A stretch of DNA of 6,068 nt from Burkholderiales bacterium (GTDB lineage: Bacteria > Pseudomonadota > Gammaproteobacteria > Burkholderiales > CAIKXV01), in NCBI GenBank assembly GCA_019751575.1, contig JAIENF010000001.1, positions 1-6,068 of the forward strand, written 5' to 3'. Positions 4,102 through 6,068 of the stretch are shown here, piece after piece (the first letter of the stretch is position 1; each line of letters opens with the position of its first letter). The notes beneath the pieces were generated by a model. That model was not told where the DNA came from. It searched no databases and worked only from the letters and a program-made list of their open reading frames with translations. Made by a program: the position numbers and the translations under genes.

Positions 4102-5040
4102 ATGAATGCCCAGCAGTTTCCCATCGCGGATCGCAGGTCGGCGGCGAGGGTTCGATCGTGGACGCTGCTCCTGCTGCTGGCGCTGCTCGCAGCAGGCTCG
4201 CCGTTTTCGGCCACGCACGCTGCGGAGCGCGTGCTCCACAAGGGCCCTTCGCTCTTCAGCGACTTCCTGGTGGTGAGCGAGACTCCTGACGGCCTGCGCG
4301 TGCTGCGTTTCGAGATGCATGGCGCGCGGCAGAGCGTGGTCAGGCCGGGCGATCCCGACCACCTCGAACTCGCCTACGTGCGGGCGATACCCGCAGCCCT
4401 CACCTGGTTTCCGGAGCCGCGCCGCGTGCTCGTCGTCGGACTGGGCGGCGGCACGATCCCGATGTTCCTGCGCAGGAACCTTCCGGATGCCGACATCGAC
4501 GTGGTCGAGATCGACCCCGCCGTGGTGGATGTCGCGCGGTCGCATTTCGGCTTCCGGGACGACCAGCGGCTGAAGGCGCATGTGGCTGACGGCAGGCGCT
4601 GGATCGAGTCGTCCGGCGCGCGCTACGACCTGATCGTGCTCGATGCGTTCGGCACCCATGCCGCCCCGTATGCGCTGACCACCCGCGAATTCCTGGGCAG
4701 CGTCTTCCAGGCGCTTGCACCCGACGGCGTGGTGGTGTCCAACATGTGGGGGCGCCTCTCCAATCCGATGTACGACGACATGGTCACCACCTACCTGTCG
4801 GTGTTCCCGGTCGTATCGGTGATGGACATCATGGGCTCCGGCAACAAGCTGGTGTTTGCCAGCCGCGCTGCAACCGTGCCGAGCCCGGAGGAAGCAGCCG
4901 CACGCGCCGGAAAGCTGAACGTCCGGCTGAAGCTGCGCCACGACCTGGTGCCCATGGTGGCACAAGGCCTTCGAGCACCCGACGGCCACGAGCGCGGCGG
5001 GAAGGTGCTCACCGACGCCGCCCGACCGACGGCGCCCTAG
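4102..5040 (+). CDS. Spermidine-synthase-like protein with signal sequence
   Basis: This is a 312-residue protein with two parts. Residues 1-40 are a typical signal sequence or membrane anchor: basic RRSAARVRSW, hydrophobic TLLLLLALLAAG, and a possible cleavage site after THA (residue 40). Residues about 45-255 have the Rossmann-type methyltransferase fold of the SpeE family: GLGGGT (113-118) for the nucleotide cofactor, acidic E136 in VVEIDP, D163 in HVADGRRW, and YDLIVLDAFG (175-184). True spermidine synthases have a DSxDP-like loop at the last site and a YHE motif earlier; here these read DAFG and LELAYV, so aminopropyl transfer to putrescine is doubtful. The tail after about 258 is basic and probably disordered. 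AAGGG (4088-4092) supports the start, and no start codon nearby would skip the signal region. Related proteins are often annotated 'spermidine synthase'; the real substrate is unknown. Confidence 0.8.
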   Translation: MNAQQFPIADRRSAARVRSWTLLLLLALLAAGSPFSATHAAERVLHKGPSLFSDFLVVSETPDGLRVLRFEMHGARQSVVRPGDPDHLELAYVRAIPAALTWFPEPRRVLVVGLGGGTIPMFLRRNLPDADIDVVEIDPAVVDVARSHFGFRDDQRLKAHVADGRRWIESSGARYDLIVLDAFGTHAAPYALTTREFLGSVFQALAPDGVVVSNMWGRLSNPMYDDMVTTYLSVFPVVSVMDIMGSGNKLVFASRAATVPSPEEAAARAGKLNVRLKLRHDLVPMVAQGLRAPDGHERGGKVLTDAARPTAP

Positions 5041-5060
5041 CCCGGCGGTACGTTACCGGG
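5041..5060. repeat. Inverted repeat between convergent genes
   Basis: CCCGG (5041-5045) and CCGGG (5056-5060) are inverted, with an alternative inner pairing CGGTA-CGT-TACCG (5046-5058). It directly follows the upstream stop and lies before the end of the convergent cupin gene. There is no T-run, so a terminator role is weakly supported. Confidence 0.25.
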
Positions 5061-5087
5061 CACAGGCGCCGATCGCAGCACCCTCGG

Positions 5088-5573
5088 TCAGTGACCGGTC
5101 TTGTCGTTGTTGTTCTCGCTCCAGCCGGTGGTCTTCGCACCTTCGGTCGCGATCAGCACGAACGCCATCACGCAGTCGACGGTGCCCGGGTTGCGCCAGT
5201 TGTGGTTGGTGGCGAGCTGGATCACCACGTCGCCCGCCTTCAGGTGCACGGAGCCTTCGTCCATCTCCATGATCATCTCGCCGGCCATGCAGATGGCGAA
5301 ATCGACGGAGTCGGTCACATGCCAGCGCGGCACGTTGCCCGGCTTGTAGACGCCGTAGCGGAACACGGAGCCGCCGGCCAGGCTGGTGCCGAGTTCCCAG
5401 TTGTTCGGATCGTCATGCGCGGTGGCTTTCTCTGCCGGCAGCTTCTTCGTCGCCCACAGCGGGACGTTGTCGAACCCGGGACGCACGTTCTTCGGCTCGA
5501 TCAGGGTGTCCCACTTGATGCAGCTCTTGCCTTCCTTGTTGAAGCCGGTGACGACGCGACGGAATGTCTTCAT
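5088..5573 (-). CDS. Single-domain cupin protein
   Basis: This is a 161-residue cytoplasmic protein with one small beta-barrel (cupin) domain. The start is the ATG complementary to 5571-5573, with GGAGGA seven bases upstream; the frame is open further up, but that would cross the promoter. The first cupin motif is G79-x5-H85-x-T87-x3-D91-x6-G98 (PGNVPRWHVTDSVDFAICMA), the second runs from G114 to H124 and N128 (AGDVVIQLATNHNWRN). The barrel is preceded by about 70 residues starting MKTFRRVVTGFNKEGKS, typical of a cupin group found next to catabolic genes in proteobacteria. The usual second histidine of motif 1 is threonine and the glutamate is aspartate, so the metal site is altered. Function is unknown: enzyme, binding protein or regulator. 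It is divergent from an alpha/beta hydrolase gene, which suggests a shared pathway. Confidence 0.88.
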   Translation of the reverse strand: MKTFRRVVTGFNKEGKSCIKWDTLIEPKNVRPGFDNVPLWATKKLPAEKATAHDDPNNWELGTSLAGGSVFRYGVYKPGNVPRWHVTDSVDFAICMAGEMIMEMDEGSVHLKAGDVVIQLATNHNWRNPGTVDCVMAFVLIATEGAKTTGWSENNNDKTGH

Positions 5574-5587
5574 GGTGCGCTCCTCCC

Positions 5588-5617
5588 TTGGGGTCCGATG
5601 GAACCGGCGAGTATATT
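5588..5617. promoter_or_regulatory. Overlapping divergent promoters, cupin and hydrolase
   Basis: The 71-base gap between the two start codons holds TATATT (5612-5617) as a rightward -10 box, with TTGGGG (5588-5593) as -35 at 18 bases. On the minus strand TATACT (5610-5615) serves as a leftward -10 box; its -35 is unclear. The two -10 boxes share four bases, so polymerase could serve only one direction at a time. Confidence 0.45.
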
Positions 5618-5644
5618 CCGGTCGAACGAACGAGGAGGCACGCG

Positions 5645-6068
5645 ATGGCACGCGACCCGATGGTCGACCTGATCTTTTCCCACTTCACCCCGCGCTATGT
5701 CGCGACTGGCGTGGACCCGAACGACCTGCAGCGCCTGGTGTCGCGCATCGAGCGATGGGACGACTGGTGCAGCATCTGGTCGGACGAGGCGCGCCGGCAC
5801 GAGCGGCACGCGGCGGAATCGGCCGCGCTCGGACGGCGGCTGACCGCCGCCGAGAGCCACCTGCGCGCGGCGATCTACTACCATTACGCCAAGCACCTGT
5901 TCGCCGCGTCGCCGGACGAATACCGCATTGCGCACGACAACATGCTGCGCTGCTACAGCGCCGCCGCGCCGGACCTAGATCCGCCGATGGGGCGCATCGA
6001 GTTTCCGTTCGAGGGATCCTTTCTCGTCGGCTGGCTGCGCCGGCCGCGCGCCGGCCTCCGTGCGCCGG
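5645..6068 (+). CDS. Alpha/beta hydrolase, DHPON hydrolase/FrsA-like, 5' part
   Basis: The first 141 residues are in the window; the gene runs off the right edge. GAGGAGG (5632-5638) lies six bases before the ATG, which fixes the start. The visible part is the helical N-terminal cap domain of alpha/beta hydrolases related to 2,6-dihydroxypseudooxynicotine hydrolase and FrsA-like esterases: ERWDDWCSIWSDEARRHE (36-53), LRAAIYYHYAKHLF (73-86), then PPMGRIEFPFEGSFLVGWLR (113-132), which leads into the first strands of the catalytic core. Family members cleave carbon-carbon or ester bonds with a Ser-Asp-His triad, which here would lie beyond the edge, so activity cannot be judged. The divergent cupin gene suggests a small catabolic unit. 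Confidence is good for the superfamily, modest for the subgroup. Confidence 0.8.
   Translation, partial: MARDPMVDLIFSHFTPRYVATGVDPNDLQRLVSRIERWDDWCSIWSDEARRHERHAAESAALGRRLTAAESHLRAAIYYHYAKHLFAASPDEYRIAHDNMLRCYSAAAPDLDPPMGRIEFPFEGSFLVGWLRRPRAGLRAP

Noticed and set aside
2973..4289. 438-codon plus-strand frame overlapping the M20 gene
   Set aside because: It is a frame-shifted reading of the M20 gene: very rich in arginine and glycine, no family features.
5574..5651. Upstream extension of the cupin gene to an earlier ATG on the minus strand
   Set aside because: It would overlap the divergent promoter and the hydrolase start, and the good ribosome site GGAGGA precedes the ATG at 5573.

Overview
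The window is GC-rich proteobacterial DNA, with strong GC preference at third codon positions and good Shine-Dalgarno sites. A betaproteobacterium of the Burkholderiales type is the best guess, but only a guess: it rests on gene style and on the tmRNA-like 3' end, not on any search. The window appears to cross the right-hand edge of an integrated element and pass into ordinary chromosome.

Left part (1 to about 620). A RelB/DinJ-type antitoxin gene runs leftwards off the edge and carries an apparent frameshift. It is followed by a gene-free stretch with two strong hairpins and a tandem GGGGGTATTT repeat. Then comes a short copy of the 3' end of the tmRNA gene (ssrA, ending CGCCTCCACCA) with a perfect intrinsic terminator behind it. 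This is the layout expected at the distal attachment site of an element integrated in ssrA; the element itself and the intact ssrA would lie to the left.

Middle part (about 620 to 2800). Two more toxin-antitoxin operons read rightwards. The first is an excisionase-type helix-turn-helix antitoxin whose stop codon touches the start of a PIN-domain toxin. A row of four TTTCGnnTA-like units covers its promoter. A 20-base tmRNA T-arm-like sequence follows two bases after the toxin stop. The second is a ribbon-helix-helix-like antitoxin followed by a Doc (Fic-fold) toxin, with a promoter carrying paired TCATGA palindromes and a terminator after doc. With the RelB-type gene, parts of three different TA families lie within 2.7 kb.

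Right part (about 2800 to 6068). These look like ordinary chromosomal genes: an M20 amidohydrolase, a spermidine-synthase-like protein with an N-terminal signal sequence, and, divergently transcribed from a shared promoter region, a cupin protein and the start of an alpha/beta hydrolase related to 2,6-dihydroxypseudooxynicotine hydrolase and FrsA-like proteins. They suggest small-molecule catabolism but no recognisable single pathway. I found no CRISPR array, complete insertion sequence, tRNA or rRNA gene. The most notable content is the TA cluster with its operators and the ssrA-derived junctions; I do not see a clearly new multi-gene system.
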